Assembly (NCBI GenBank): GCA_021155905.1
Contig: JAJNBG010000023.1
Span: 1-63,590 of the forward strand
Source of the DNA: Bacteroidota bacterium
GTDB taxonomy: Bacteria; Bacteroidota; Bacteroidia; B-17B0; Aurantibacillaceae
Length of the DNA stretch: 63,590 bases
Direction of reading: 5' to 3'
Below the pieces are notes generated by a model. The model searched no databases and was not told the DNA's origin. It was given only the letters and a program-made list of their open reading frames with translations. Shown here one piece after another: positions 51,710 to 61,095 of the stretch. A program made the position numbers and the translations under genes. Position 1 is the first letter of the stretch, and every line of letters begins with the position of its first letter.

Positions 51710-54709
51710 CTAGTTCTTAATAAATTTCTTATCCGTGTAATTCTTTCCTTGTTGAACCCTGATAAAATAAACACCTTCAGCTAATTCATTTAAAGGTATA
51801 ATGACGCCTGTGCCTTCCCGTATTTCCTGAGTTAAAACGATCTTACCTAATACATTCGTCACTGTTATCGATGTTGCTTCTTTAACCTCAGCGCTAAAAG
51901 AAACCATCAGTTCAGAAGAAGCGGGGTTAGGCGAAACTGAAAAAATCTCTGGATGAACCACTGCTGAAACACCGGTAAAAATATTGAAATTGTTTTTCAC
52001 ATTAGATTTGGATTTGTTGATTTGCTGGGCAGTTTTCGCAGTCGCGTTGCAACTGAAGCCATTACCTATCACCCTATAGATTGCATTTGGGAAACTTGAA
52101 AAACCAGGATCCGTTAATGAAGTCTGATTTCCGGCACAACTTCCAACTGTAATCCATGTATTGGTGCCAGTATTATCTCTGATTAAATCAAAAGTAGATA
52201 TTGGGGTTAGCGGCTGGAACTCTACATTGTACATGTTCCAGAAAAAGCTTCCGGAACTATTGGTGAGGAAATAAATTGTATTATGATAAGGGCTCATTGT
52301 ACTGTAATTTCCACAAGTATCACGTATCTGCAATTTATAACGATACGACGTAATATTAGGGTCTCCGTTTGCAGGCCCTATACTTCTTGCCGTATCAATA
52401 AATAAACTATACGCATTCTGATGTTGGGCTCCAATACGTCTATAGTTATTAGTACTTACTTCACGGTATACAATGAAACTATCCACATTATTATACAGGG
52501 TTTTGTCCCAGATAATGTTGTTGTATTGAGAAATGGAATCCACCGTTACCTCACAAATATCAGGCGTTTGTGGCATTACTAAAGTCACACTAAATGTCGC
52601 TGAACTCATACATCCATTAGCGGCCTGGGAATTCACCGTATAAACACTATTAGAAAGAGGCTGAGCATTTATGGTAGAGCTGACCACAGAACCCGGTGAC
52701 CAGGTATAACTGGAAGCGCCACTTGCCGCCAGAATATTAGGACTATTTAAACAAGCTATGTTTTTTCCGGATACAGTGATGGTTGGATTACTAATGATGC
52801 TAACATTGATAGTAGCACTATTCACACACCCATTAACATCTGTTCCGGTGACTGTATATGTTAAGGACGCTGTTGGTGTAACGGCAGAACCATTAGTAAC
52901 GCCATGACTCCAGGTATAAGAATTTGCACCCGAACCGTTTAAAGTCAGCGTATTACCAGCACAAACGGCTGTTGGCGATGCGGAAGCCGAAACCGATGGT
53001 AACGCATTAACGAACACTGTACTAACAGTTGTAGAAACAGAGCCACAAGGATTTGTACCTGTAGCAACCACACTAAATGAAGTAGAAGCGGTATAACTCA
53101 TCACCGTAGTTGTTCCGGTTACCGGACTAAAGACAACACCTGTGGCGCCAACAGCACTCCAGCTATAAGTAACACCTGCTTCCGGTGACACAATACTTAT
53201 TGTATTAGTGGCTGATGTCCCTATACAAAGCGTATTATTTGCGGCACTTGAAGTAATCGTAGAAGGTAATGTGCAACTCAGTTTATGAACAAAAATTTCG
53301 TCGCTTCCTGCTGTAGTTAAACTGTAAGTACCAGCACTTGGATCAAAGTCACAGGTGTTGGTAAAACGGCCGGTTGTATAAACATTTCCACTGGCGTCTA
53401 ATGCTATGCTTTTACCTTCGTCACCACCTCCGGTACTTCCCCAGCTTTTTGCCCAAACAAAAGCGCCGGCTGCAGTTAATTTTGAAACAAAAACATCCAT
53501 GCTTCCCGGCGTGATGGTGTATGAAGCAGTAGCACTTGGATCAAAGTCGGCAACATCTCCAAAATTACCGGTTGTATAAACGTTCCCTAAAATATCCGTC
53601 TTTATCGATTGACCGGCATCGTAACTTCCACTTCCAATTTTACTGGCCCACGAATAATACATATTTACAGTGCCATCCAGTTTGCAAATGAAAGCATCAT
53701 AACCTCCTGAAGTCGAAGCTAAATTTGCAACGCTCACATCCGGATCAAAATCTGCTGACCCTCTAAAATATCCGGTTACTAAAACATTACCCGACGGGTC
53801 ATTTGCAACAGAAAAACCCCTGTCACTATTTGTGCCTCCTAATTGAATCGTGTTAGAGCTCCCCCCTGTACTAGTGCTACGTCTCGACACAAAAACATCC
53901 TCTGATCCAAACGATGTCAAATATCCAATAGATGTCTGGCGGTCAAAATCTGTGCTTCCATTAAAATACCCGGTAACAAATAAGTAAGACCCTGATAGAG
54001 ATAACCCGAGCCCTTCTTCGTCTGAACTTCCACTCATGGCCTGCGCCCAAACAAACGTTCCGGCTGAGTTCAAACAACTCACGTAAATATCTTTAGCCCC
54101 GTAATTTGTCAGCGTATACGTCCCTGCGGGGTTAAAATTCGCGGTACCATTATAATAACCAGTTGTATAAACATTGGCAGAATTATCAACAACCACTGCA
54201 TTTCCCTGATCGTCTGAAATACCACCCATCCTTTTGGCCCAGCTATAAGCGCCGGCTGTGGTTAGTTTTAATACAAAAATGTCACGCCCTCCGGCAGAAA
54301 CCAGAGTATTGGTAGTAGCAGATGGGTTAAAATCGACTGTGCCTGAAAAACTACCCGTAGCATAAACATTCCCTGACGCATCTGTTGCCAAACCATTTAT
54401 GTATTCCGTAGATGCATTTCCGATTTTAACAGCCCATTGAAAAGCACCGGATGAATTTAATTTTGAAATATAAATGTCATATCCTCCTGCTGTAGCAGTT
54501 AAATTAAAAGCCGTTGACGTGCTTGGGTCAAAATCTGAGGTCCCTGAGAAGGTACCCGCCGAATAAACGTTACCGCTGGCATCAGTACAAACAGACGTCG
54601 CGTTGTCTGAAGATGCGCCTCCCATCTGTTGTGCCCAAACAAAGTTCTGACCATATCCTGCAAGATTAAAAAATAGAGTGCAGATAAAAAATAGAGTAAA
54701 TTTTTTCAT
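51710..54709 (-). CDS. T9SS type A cargo: SBBP beta-propeller with Ig-like repeats
   Basis: A 999-aa surface protein with a signal peptide ending near AGYGQ. Residues 25-430 contain repeated SBBP units (TDASGNVYATGSFSGTVDF and similar), a beta-propeller. Then come Ig-like repeats with WSPGS/SYTWS-type motifs (around 440-680), a fibronectin-like region, and a type A T9SS tail from about 920 (FSVSPNPASSELMVSF, then GVYFIRVQQG). Its ligand is unknown; adhesion or degradation of polymers is likely. It is convergent with uppP across the terminator. Confidence 0.87.
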   Translation of the reverse strand: MKKFTLFFICTLFFNLAGYGQNFVWAQQMGGASSDNATSVCTDASGNVYSAGTFSGTSDFDPSTSTAFNLTATAGGYDIYISKLNSSGAFQWAVKIGNASTEYINGLATDASGNVYATGSFSGTVDFNPSATTNTLVSAGGRDIFVLKLTTAGAYSWAKRMGGISDDQGNAVVVDNSANVYTTGYYNGTANFNPAGTYTLTNYGAKDIYVSCLNSAGTFVWAQAMSGSSDEEGLGLSLSGSYLFVTGYFNGSTDFDRQTSIGYLTSFGSEDVFVSRRSTSTGGSSNTIQLGGTNSDRGFSVANDPSGNVLVTGYFRGSADFDPDVSVANLASTSGGYDAFICKLDGTVNMYYSWASKIGSGSYDAGQSIKTDILGNVYTTGNFGDVADFDPSATASYTITPGSMDVFVSKLTAAGAFVWAKSWGSTGGGDEGKSIALDASGNVYTTGRFTNTCDFDPSAGTYSLTTAGSDEIFVHKLSCTLPSTITSSAANNTLCIGTSATNTISIVSPEAGVTYSWSAVGATGVVFSPVTGTTTVMSYTASTSFSVVATGTNPCGSVSTTVSTVFVNALPSVSASASPTAVCAGNTLTLNGSGANSYTWSHGVTNGSAVTPTASLTYTVTGTDVNGCVNSATINVSIISNPTITVSGKNIACLNSPNILAASGASSYTWSPGSVVSSTINAQPLSNSVYTVNSQAANGCMSSATFSVTLVMPQTPDICEVTVDSISQYNNIIWDKTLYNNVDSFIVYREVSTNNYRRIGAQHQNAYSLFIDTARSIGPANGDPNITSYRYKLQIRDTCGNYSTMSPYHNTIYFLTNSSGSFFWNMYNVEFQPLTPISTFDLIRDNTGTNTWITVGSCAGNQTSLTDPGFSSFPNAIYRVIGNGFSCNATAKTAQQINKSKSNVKNNFNIFTGVSAVVHPEIFSVSPNPASSELMVSFSAEVKEATSITVTNVLGKIVLTQEIREGTGVIIPLNELAEGVYFIRVQQGKNYTDKKFIKN

Positions 54710-54721
54710 GTGTAATTTTTA

Positions 54722-54751
54722 AAAAATAGTAGGTAAAGATAAACTATTTTT
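54722..54751 (-). terminator. Possible terminator downstream of the beta-barrel gene at 54840
   Basis: AAAAATAGT (54722-54730) pairs perfectly with ACTATTTTT (54743-54751) around 12 bases. On the minus strand a T run follows. It lies about 90 bp past the stop of the gene at 54840 and just before the SBBP gene start. A/T-rich stem, so moderate confidence. Confidence 0.45.
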
Positions 54752-54839
54752 TGAATGTCAATTGTTAAAAAGGGAAGTGTACTTCCGATGAATTATCGAA
54801 ATAAGAGGATGATAATGAGTTTGAAGGAGTTAAATGGGT

Positions 54840-55544
54840 TTAATAAGGAATGATGGCTATTCCAACCGAAAAAGGATTAATGCCTTTTGGTCCTCGGTCT
54901 GTAAACACTTCGCTGAAATAATAACTGGCTGTTAAGCATACCTGTTCTACACCAACTCTAAAAACGACGCCGTAACGCAAGGGGTTTACATTTTTAATAT
55001 TATATAAACGAATACGCCCATCCGCATCATCACTCTTCTTAAAATTGGAAATCACATACCCGACTTTTGCACCTAACATTAATTTAAAAACACGTGTGGT
55101 TTTAGTTCTGAAACGTAATTCCAACGGCACCTCAAAACTTCGTTCGTTGTAGCGGTTAGCAATATAGGGTACCGTCTTAGGTTCGAGAATTGTAGTTACA
55201 TGCTTGTTTGTACTGTCCAGCTGATAAATAAAATTAGCATTGGAGCTGTAGTTATGGCTGTAAAAGCCCAATCCATAACCAAAACTAAAATTTGAATTAG
55301 AAATAGGTTTGTCAAACAATGTGTAAAATCCAAAACCAAGACATTTCCAGTCTGTTTTAATTGTGGACGGGGCTCCTAGCCATCCTGTATAATTAGCTTC
55401 AAAAATGAGCCTGTCTTTAGGATCAGACTTGTAATTCTTAAGATCAAATTCCGAAATCTTGTTTTGTAGTTTCGACGTGTCTTTTTGTGCTTTCAATTGA
55501 AAACATAAAACCAAAATACTTAAACAACAAATAAATTTTTTCAT
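54840..55544 (-). CDS. Outer-membrane beta-barrel protein (PorT-like fold)
   Basis: A 234-aa exported protein: signal peptide MKKFICCLSILVLCFQLKAQ, then beta-strands (LIFEANYTGWLG, FGFYTLFDKP, FGYGLGFYSHNY, FEVPLELRFRTKT, VFKLMLGAKVGYV, VVFRVGVEQVCLTASYYFSE) and the aromatic end GIAIIPY. The strand pattern is that of small 8-stranded barrels of the PorT group; identity with PorT itself is not clear. The start at 55544 is preferred over an in-frame TTG at 55556, because the latter overlaps the -7 promoter. It is divergent from clpX. Confidence 0.78.
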   Translation of the reverse strand: MKKFICCLSILVLCFQLKAQKDTSKLQNKISEFDLKNYKSDPKDRLIFEANYTGWLGAPSTIKTDWKCLGFGFYTLFDKPISNSNFSFGYGLGFYSHNYSSNANFIYQLDSTNKHVTTILEPKTVPYIANRYNERSFEVPLELRFRTKTTRVFKLMLGAKVGYVISNFKKSDDADGRIRLYNIKNVNPLRYGVVFRVGVEQVCLTASYYFSEVFTDRGPKGINPFSVGIAIIPY

Positions 55545-55553
55545 GACCGATAC

Positions 55554-55561
55554 CAAAAGTA
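55554..55561 (-). promoter_or_regulatory. -7 promoter element of the beta-barrel gene
   Basis: On the minus strand TACTTTTG is a perfect TAnnTTTG ending nine bases before the ATG at 55544, which supports that start. Confidence 0.5.
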
Positions 55562-55630
55562 AATGGTTTTTTGGAGATAAAAAAACTATTTAAATTATCA
55601 CAAAATATCAGCCTTTTGCCTTGTTTTATG

Positions 55631-55638
55631 TACCTTTG
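55631..55638 (+). promoter_or_regulatory. -7 promoter element of clpX
   Basis: TACCTTTG is a perfect TAnnTTTG ending 18 bases before the clpX ATG. A TTG at 55616-55618 is too close to be a good -33 element. Confidence 0.5.
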
Positions 55639-55656
55639 TTATCCAAATTTTAATGA

Positions 55657-56898
55657 ATGGCAAAAGCAGGTCCTATCGTTTGTTCGTTTTGCGGACGGGA
55701 TAAAAAAGAAGTAAAAGTTTTAATAGCAGGTGTTACTGGCCACATTTGTGATGTGTGTATTTCACAGGCTTATAAAATTGTAAGTGAAGAAGCAGGGGCG
55801 CAGGGAAACCAGCAGGTTCAACATGCCTTAAATGTTCTGAAGCCGCATGCCATTAAAAAACATTTGGATGAATACATCATTGGCCAGGACGAAGCAAAAA
55901 AAATACTGAGCGTAGCCGTTTATAATCATTTTAAACGCGTATCGCATGTTGCCGATTCAAAAGAAGATATAGAAATTGATAAATCCAATGTGATCCTGGT
56001 TGGTGAAACAGGAACCGGTAAAACCTTAATGGCAAGAACCATTGCGAAATTATTAAATGTGCCGTTTTGTATTGCTGACGCGACTGTTTTAACGGAAGCC
56101 GGTTATGTTGGAGAAGATGTTGAGAATGTATTGACCCGTTTACTACAGGCTGCGGATTATGATGTTGCCAGTGCAGAAAGAGGTATCGTATTCATTGATG
56201 AGATTGATAAGATCGCGCGCAAGAGCGATAATCCTTCCATTACGCGTGATGTGAGCGGAGAAGGTGTTCAACAAGCCATGCTGAAATTATTGGAAGGATC
56301 TGTTGTGAATGTACCGCCTCAGGGAGGAAGAAAACACCCGGATGCAAAAATGATCCAGGTAAATACCCGTAACATTTTATTTATTTGCGGTGGAGCTTTT
56401 GACGGTATTGATAAAAAAATTGCCCAGCGTTTAAATACGCAAGCTGTTGGCTATTCGGCTTCTGTTGCTGCGGATGATATTGACAAGTCGAATCTATTGC
56501 AGTATGTATCTCCTCAGGATTTAAAATCCTTTGGGTTGATTCCTGAATTAATCGGTCGTTTACCAGTACTAACCTATTTAAAACCTTTAGACCGTGCGAC
56601 TCTTCGTTCGATATTAACGGAGCCAAAAAATGCGTTAATTAAACAATACGTTCATTTATTTAAAATGGAGGGTGTTAAATTAGAGTTTGATGAAGATGTT
56701 TTAAACCTGATAGTAGATAAAGCACTGGAATTTAAATTAGGTGCCCGTGGCTTACGTGGAATCTGTGAATCCATTATGGTGGATTTTATGTTTGATATAC
56801 CGAGTGATGACAAGGCATCTAAACATTTAACCGTTACCCTGGATTATTCCCTGGAGAAATTGAAAAACGCGCGGCTGACCCAATTGTTGGTGGCTTAA
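55657..56898 (+). CDS. clpX: ATP-dependent Clp protease ATP-binding subunit ClpX
   Basis: AAA+ unfoldase that feeds proteins to ClpP. The 413-aa product has the N-terminal zinc-binding domain CSFCGRD and CDVC (four Cys within the first 40 residues), Walker [12 protein letters not shown] near 113, Walker [10 protein letters not shown] near 188, the pore-loop region [10 protein letters not shown] near 150, [18 protein letters not shown] near 205 and sensor [10 protein letters not shown] near 368. The start is the second of two overlapping ATGs (frame with [12 protein letters not shown]). No clpP is adjacent; in many relatives it is. Confidence 0.96.
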   Translation: MAKAGPIVCSFCGRDKKEVKVLIAGVTGHICDVCISQAYKIVSEEAGAQGNQQVQHALNVLKPHAIKKHLDEYIIGQDEAKKILSVAVYNHFKRVSHVADSKEDIEIDKSNVILVGETGTGKTLMARTIAKLLNVPFCIADATVLTEAGYVGEDVENVLTRLLQAADYDVASAERGIVFIDEIDKIARKSDNPSITRDVSGEGVQQAMLKLLEGSVVNVPPQGGRKHPDAKMIQVNTRNILFICGGAFDGIDKKIAQRLNTQAVGYSASVAADDIDKSNLLQYVSPQDLKSFGLIPELIGRLPVLTYLKPLDRATLRSILTEPKNALIKQYVHLFKMEGVKLEFDEDVLNLIVDKALEFKLGARGLRGICESIMVDFMFDIPSDDKASKHLTVTLDYSLEKLKNARLTQLLVA

Positions 56899-56922
56899 TT
56901 CAACTTATTTTAAAATTAATTT

Positions 56923-57273
56923 TTAATCCAAGCCTATCTGCTTTTTTATTTTAGCAGGAAGCTTTGATGCGATCAGCTTATATGATTGCCCGGCATAATG
57001 TTCCCATTGCTTTTTAGACAATCGGTTAATGTCATCCAAATGAACCCATTTATACCTTGCTAAATAGGGCGCCGGCATAAATCCTTCCTGTTGGGAAAGT
57101 TCATCAAACTCTTCGTCAGATACTTTAAAGGAAGCTGAATTAGGAACGGCATCCGGAGCCGTGACCAAAAACATTTTATCACCTACATTAAAACACAAAT
57201 GATCTTCCCATTTAATGTCCTCTGTCATTCCTTTAAATTTTTTACAAATCGTTTGTAATTCTTCTATTGTCAT
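56923..57273 (-). CDS. MmcQ/YjbR family protein
   Basis: A 116-aa protein of the MmcQ/YjbR (DUF1801-related) DNA-binding-like fold: ELQTICKKFKGMTEDIKWED, then NVGDKMFLVTA, SFKVSDEEFDEL and APYLARYKWVHLDD, and a C-terminal SYKLIASKLPAKIKKQI helix. These are the signatures of the family; DNA binding is based on structure only. It is the third gene of an operon (cupin-GNAT, HEAT, MmcQ), one base after the HEAT gene. Confidence 0.88.
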   Translation of the reverse strand: MTIEELQTICKKFKGMTEDIKWEDHLCFNVGDKMFLVTAPDAVPNSASFKVSDEEFDELSQQEGFMPAPYLARYKWVHLDDINRLSKKQWEHYAGQSYKLIASKLPAKIKKQIGLD

Positions 57274-57274
57274 A

Positions 57275-57898
57275 TCAGCTCAGTTTTTTAATTACTTTTT
57301 GCAGACGTGTTTTTTTTGTTTCTTTTTCAAAGTCGGGCAAACGTGAACTCAGAACTTTCACAAAATCCTTTTTGTATTTTTCTGTGATCACAGGAATGGC
57401 GTCTTCGGCGTATTTCGGTAATTGGTTTGTCGCTGCACCTTTCATCATGTCCAATAATAACGTCAGCGCATTAGCTTCGTATGTTTTTTGAGAAGCCAGT
57501 TTCGTTAAAATACCAACGCCATGGTCCTTCGTAATGACAGATCCTTTTTCGGCAATGTCTAAAATTTTGGGCAGGTGCGCGTAAATACCTTTGGGATTAA
57601 TAGCAGCAATGCAATCCAGAGCAATCATCGCACCCCACACCAGACGATTATTTTTATTATCCAGCAATTCTAAAAACACTGTGTCGTATTCCGCAATTAA
57701 TTCCGGTATCTGTTCCCCGATTTCATACAATACCTTAATGCAGTCGCTTTGAATATTTTTATCTTTATTATTTAAATTTTCAACCAGTTCCTGAATGGCT
57801 TTTTTGTCTGAAGATTTAATGATGACACTTGCCAATTCCTTATTAGGTTCTGTAGTACGGATATTATTAGTAGATGCTAATTTATTTAAAACCGTCAT
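57275..57898 (-). CDS. HEAT-repeat-like protein of unknown function
   Basis: A 207-aa cytoplasmic helical protein. Repeats of about 35-40 residues with Leu/Ile/Ala-rich helices are visible (KKAIQELVENLNNKDKNIQS; IKVLYEIGEQIPELIAE; LVWGAMIALDCIAAINP; SVITKDHGVGILTKLA), typical of HEAT/ARM solenoids. A protein-binding role is likely; the partner is unknown. Its ATG overlaps the stop of the cupin-GNAT gene by 4 bp, indicating translational coupling. MmcQ follows one base downstream. Confidence 0.7.
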   Translation of the reverse strand: MTVLNKLASTNNIRTTEPNKELASVIIKSSDKKAIQELVENLNNKDKNIQSDCIKVLYEIGEQIPELIAEYDTVFLELLDNKNNRLVWGAMIALDCIAAINPKGIYAHLPKILDIAEKGSVITKDHGVGILTKLASQKTYEANALTLLLDMMKGAATNQLPKYAEDAIPVITEKYKKDFVKVLSSRLPDFEKETKKTRLQKVIKKLS

Positions 57899-58674
57899 AT
57901 TACTTTTTCCATTTTAATGTTTGCTCTTTCGTAATGACCTGCCTCCAGTTCCACTTCGCGAAATCCATATTTTTCATACAAATGAATTGCTGAAGATAAA
58001 GTCCGGTTAGAATATAAAACCAGTTTATCGATTCCGAGCCGCTTGCTTTCATTAAAACAATGCTGCATCAGAATATTGCCAATACCAAGGCCTTGCGCAC
58101 TATCCGTCACTGCCATTTTTGCAAGTTCATAAACATTCTCGTCCACTATCATTAAAGACACTGTTCCAACAATTTCACCTTTGTGTCTGGCATAATAAAT
58201 ATGTCCGCCTTTATTAATGATTTCTTCGGTTGGGCTGGACAACTGTATCACATCATTTGGCTCCACTTTGAAAAACTTCTCAAGCCATTCTTCATTCAGC
58301 TTTTTGATGGGCGCTTTTAAATCTTCCGAATAATCAATAATATCCACGCGGTCACCATGGGATTTTGGCTGAGAGATTACGAGAAATTCCAGATCTGTTT
58401 CTCCCTGGTTAGAAATCTTATGAAGCGTTTGCTTTGGAACATGGATGCTTTCATTGCTTTTAACGGTAGTCATCTCTCCATTCATTTCAAATGACGCCAC
58501 TCCGGATAAAATATAAAAGAGTTGCTGCGTGTTTTTATGATAATGCAAAACCTCAGCGGTGCTTTTCGGCATTCGCTCTTTGATGACACTTAGCTCATCC
58601 GATTTTAATAAATGCCAGGCCTCGCAATTTGCTCCCCAATTGTAATGTTCTAAACTCTCTAATGATATCTGCAT
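57895..58674 (-). CDS. Cupin-GNAT acetyltransferase fusion protein
   Basis: A 259-aa two-domain protein. Residues 1-110 are a cupin: VLHYHKNTQQLFYILSG near 43 with the metal-binding His pair, FEMNGEMTTV, and HVPKQTLHKISNQGETDLEF near 78 with the second His. Residues about 112-259 are a GNAT N-acetyltransferase: HIYYARHKGEIVGTVSLM, ELAKMAVTDSAQGLGIGNIL (the acetyl-CoA loop, Q-x-x-G-x-G type) and HLYEKYGFREVELE. The cupin may sense a ligand that the acetyltransferase modifies. A terminator-like hairpin ends directly before its ATG. First gene of a three-gene operon. Confidence 0.85.
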   Translation of the reverse strand: MQISLESLEHYNWGANCEAWHLLKSDELSVIKERMPKSTAEVLHYHKNTQQLFYILSGVASFEMNGEMTTVKSNESIHVPKQTLHKISNQGETDLEFLVISQPKSHGDRVDIIDYSEDLKAPIKKLNEEWLEKFFKVEPNDVIQLSSPTEEIINKGGHIYYARHKGEIVGTVSLMIVDENVYELAKMAVTDSAQGLGIGNILMQHCFNESKRLGIDKLVLYSNRTLSSAIHLYEKYGFREVELEAGHYERANIKMEKVI

Positions 58675-58703
58675 AAAAAAAGGCTATCCGTAATGGATAA
58701 CCT
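58675..58703 (-). terminator. Terminator hairpin abutting the cupin-GNAT start codon
   Basis: On the minus strand AGGTTATCC pairs with GGATAGCCT (9 bp, one G-T) around a 5-base loop, followed by seven T's that run straight into the ATG at 58674. It ends the desaturase transcript (stop at 58750). Any read-through or upstream promoter for the cupin gene would have to pass it, so it could act as an attenuator. Confidence 0.75.
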
Positions 58704-58722
58704 AAATTTAAAAAATTCCCTA

Positions 58723-58734
58723 ATAGTATACTAT
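58723..58734. promoter_or_regulatory. 12-bp perfect palindrome
   Basis: ATAGTATACTAT, self-complementary, between the desaturase stop and the hairpin. Possibly an operator for the cupin operon; could also be chance in AT-rich DNA. Confidence 0.25.
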
Positions 58735-58749
58735 GCTTAAGTCAAATTA

Positions 58750-59484
58750 TTATGCTTTCACACGGGCTAATTTAATGATACGAAGTTTATCCAATAAAAG
58801 AATAATCGGGTAAGTCGGGTCAAATTCATACCATTTAGCAGCGAAATTTGGCTTTGATCCTGCATGGTGGTGGTTGTTCTGGAACAATTCACCCATCATT
58901 AGAATATCCAGAAACAAGGTGTTTTTAGATTTATCCCCTGACTCAAAATTACGGTAACCGTATTTATGTCCTGCCCAGTTTACAATAGCACCATGGATTG
59001 GCCCGATTAAAAAATGAATCGGAAGCAAAAGGAACATCCACCAATGATTAGCGAAAACCGCATAAAAAGCAACATATACCGCTCCAAATCCAATACGGGT
59101 ATACCAGCTATCCGCAATACGATCAATAGCAGGGTATTCCGGGAAATTACGATCAAACTTTTCTTCAATCACTACCCGCTTGTTTAAAACATCATTGTAT
59201 ATTTTTTTTGTATGCATCATCATCGTGAACACTTCTTTGAAAAAATGTGGTGTATGAGGATCCTGTTCGGTATCACTGTAGGCATGGTGCATACGGTGTA
59301 AAATAGCATATGCACGGGGATTCAAATAAGAAGACCCTTGAGTCACCCATGCAAAAATGTAAAAGAATTTTTCCCAGAATTTGTTCATGGTAAACATTTT
59401 ATGGGCGCCATAACGGTGTAAGAAAAAGGTTTGTCCGAACAGAGATAGATACCAGTGAAGTATTAAAAATAAAAGGATAATCAT
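58750..59484 (-). CDS. Acyl-CoA/acyl-lipid desaturase, fatty acid desaturase type
   Basis: A 244-aa membrane di-iron desaturase that introduces a double bond (delta-9 type by similarity) into acyl chains and so tunes membrane fluidity. Histidine boxes HRYGAH near 24, HRMHHAYSD near 64 and NNHHHAG near 212 are all present, with TM helices between. It is short, but within the range of bacterial desaturases of this group. It has no partner gene; the cupin operon follows after a terminator. Confidence 0.9.
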   Translation of the reverse strand: MIILLFLILHWYLSLFGQTFFLHRYGAHKMFTMNKFWEKFFYIFAWVTQGSSYLNPRAYAILHRMHHAYSDTEQDPHTPHFFKEVFTMMMHTKKIYNDVLNKRVVIEEKFDRNFPEYPAIDRIADSWYTRIGFGAVYVAFYAVFANHWWMFLLLPIHFLIGPIHGAIVNWAGHKYGYRNFESGDKSKNTLFLDILMMGELFQNNHHHAGSKPNFAAKWYEFDPTYPIILLLDKLRIIKLARVKA

Positions 59485-59647
59485 GTGTGTGTTATTATGT
59501 AAGTGACGTAAAGGTCAGCATTTAAAATGGTTTTTTGGTGTCCGTTCGACGAAATCTGACCATAATCATCTAAATTTAAAACAAATTTTTGCGTCTTAAA
59601 CAATCAAAAAGAGGTGTGTTTAATTTATTTAACAATTTTTTAATAGA

Positions 59648-61012
59648 CTACTTAGCAACAGTTATTTTATCATAAGAGATTATTTCATCTTTTTCTAATG
59701 TTAAAACATAATACATCCCTGATTTCACATTTTCAAAATCTATCGTAACGCTTTTTCCAGTAATAGTACAGGTTTTTATATGTTGATTCATGACGTTTAC
59801 AACTCGTACTTTTGAGCCTGTCATAACTCTTTCATAATTAATGGTTATGTATGAATTTGCAGGATTTGGGTATAGATTTCTTTCAACGTCCCTTTTACTT
59901 TCCCTTATCGATGTTGCTAAAGAATATTTTGCTAAAAAATTTGTGACTTCAGAAGAACTTAAGGGTGCTTGAAAATAGCCCCCGGCATATAATTCTGAAT
60001 TATGAACAGCCAGGGATAATACCGGACCATCAAAGCCGTGAGCCATAGGCATCCAATTGGTTCCATTCCACAAAGCAATGTGGGAACAATCTGTAGTTCC
60101 ATCAGCCGACTTAAAGAATCCTCCGGCTACAATACCCCCATTAAATTCAATCAACGAAACAACTTCAACAACAGGGAAAGAAAAGTCACCCAACATACCA
60201 CTTCCTAAAGCCGTCCAATTTGAACCATTCCATTTTGCAATATTACCTACAGGTAAGCCGCCTATTAAATCAAACGCTCCGCCAACATAAATGCCGGAAC
60301 TATTACTGTACATGCTAAAAATCGTACCATTGATGCTATCAGTCATTGCTGACCATGAAGCTCCATTCCATTTTGCCATTTTAGCTGCAGAAACACCAAA
60401 TGAATTACTAAAAGACCCTCCAACATACAAATCATTATTATAAACCGCCATACTAGTTATAGCCATAGGCGGGCCTCCGCTCCAAACAGGCGACCACGAT
60501 GTGCCGTTCCATTTTGCAATAGAGTTTGCATTTACTCCTCCTGCTAATGAAAAATTCCCTGCGGCATATAATTCATTATTATACACTGCTAATGAAGTAA
60601 CAATATCATAAGATGCCTGACCGATTATTCCGCCTCCTAACGGAATCCAATTAGTGCCATTCCACATAGCAACGTTATTTAAAATTATTTGCCCTGCTCT
60701 TTCAAAATTTCCACCAACCACAAGGTTTCCATTAAAATTAATACTAGTCAGTACTTTCGGATAATTTAATGCTGCTCCCGATAAACCTTGTGCTAAAGAA
60801 TCATAGCTACTTCCATCGAAAGAAGAAATAGCCAGAGTATTAAGCATATCACAACTCGTAAAATGCCCGCCAATAATTAATTTAGAATTAAATGATGATA
60901 GTGAATGGACACTATTATTCGGGCCGCTGCCGGTGGAAACAGGCATCCAAATTTGAGCTTTTACAGCTATCGAAAAAAAACAAAAGATCAGCGTTCTATA
61001 AGTGGTTTTCAT
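59648..61012 (-). CDS. T9SS type A cargo: repeat beta-propeller protein
   Basis: A 454-aa secreted protein. The start is placed at MKTTYRTLIFCFFSIAVKAQ, a clear signal peptide; an upstream in-frame start would add ten residues and overlap the atpG terminator region. The body consists of repeats of about 45 residues with IAKWNGTSWSP and YNNELYAAGNF-type motifs, a beta-propeller of the Kelch/delta-60-like sort, followed by a type A T9SS tail (NLYPNPANSYITINYERV, MYYVLTLEKD). Ligand unknown; surface-associated. Confidence 0.85.
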   Translation of the reverse strand: MKTTYRTLIFCFFSIAVKAQIWMPVSTGSGPNNSVHSLSSFNSKLIIGGHFTSCDMLNTLAISSFDGSSYDSLAQGLSGAALNYPKVLTSINFNGNLVVGGNFERAGQIILNNVAMWNGTNWIPLGGGIIGQASYDIVTSLAVYNNELYAAGNFSLAGGVNANSIAKWNGTSWSPVWSGGPPMAITSMAVYNNDLYVGGSFSNSFGVSAAKMAKWNGASWSAMTDSINGTIFSMYSNSSGIYVGGAFDLIGGLPVGNIAKWNGSNWTALGSGMLGDFSFPVVEVVSLIEFNGGIVAGGFFKSADGTTDCSHIALWNGTNWMPMAHGFDGPVLSLAVHNSELYAGGYFQAPLSSSEVTNFLAKYSLATSIRESKRDVERNLYPNPANSYITINYERVMTGSKVRVVNVMNQHIKTCTITGKSVTIDFENVKSGMYYVLTLEKDEIISYDKITVAK

Positions 61013-61048
61013 TTTAAATAAATTAAGTTGTTTTGCCATCAAACTAAA

Positions 61049-61077
61049 AAACCCTCTACAATATTTGCAGAGGGTTT
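61049..61077 (-). terminator. Terminator of the atp operon
   Basis: A 9-bp perfect stem AAACCCTCT/AGAGGGTTT (61049-61057 with 61069-61077) around an 11-base loop. On the minus strand a run of six T's follows. It lies 19 bp after the atpG stop. Confidence 0.85.
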
Positions 61078-61095
61078 ATAAAATCATTCTTTAAA

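Noticed and set aside
52900..54650. Tandem DNA repeat or CRISPR-like array
   Set aside because: The periodicity is that of coding SBBP repeats in an open reading frame and the copies diverge at DNA level.
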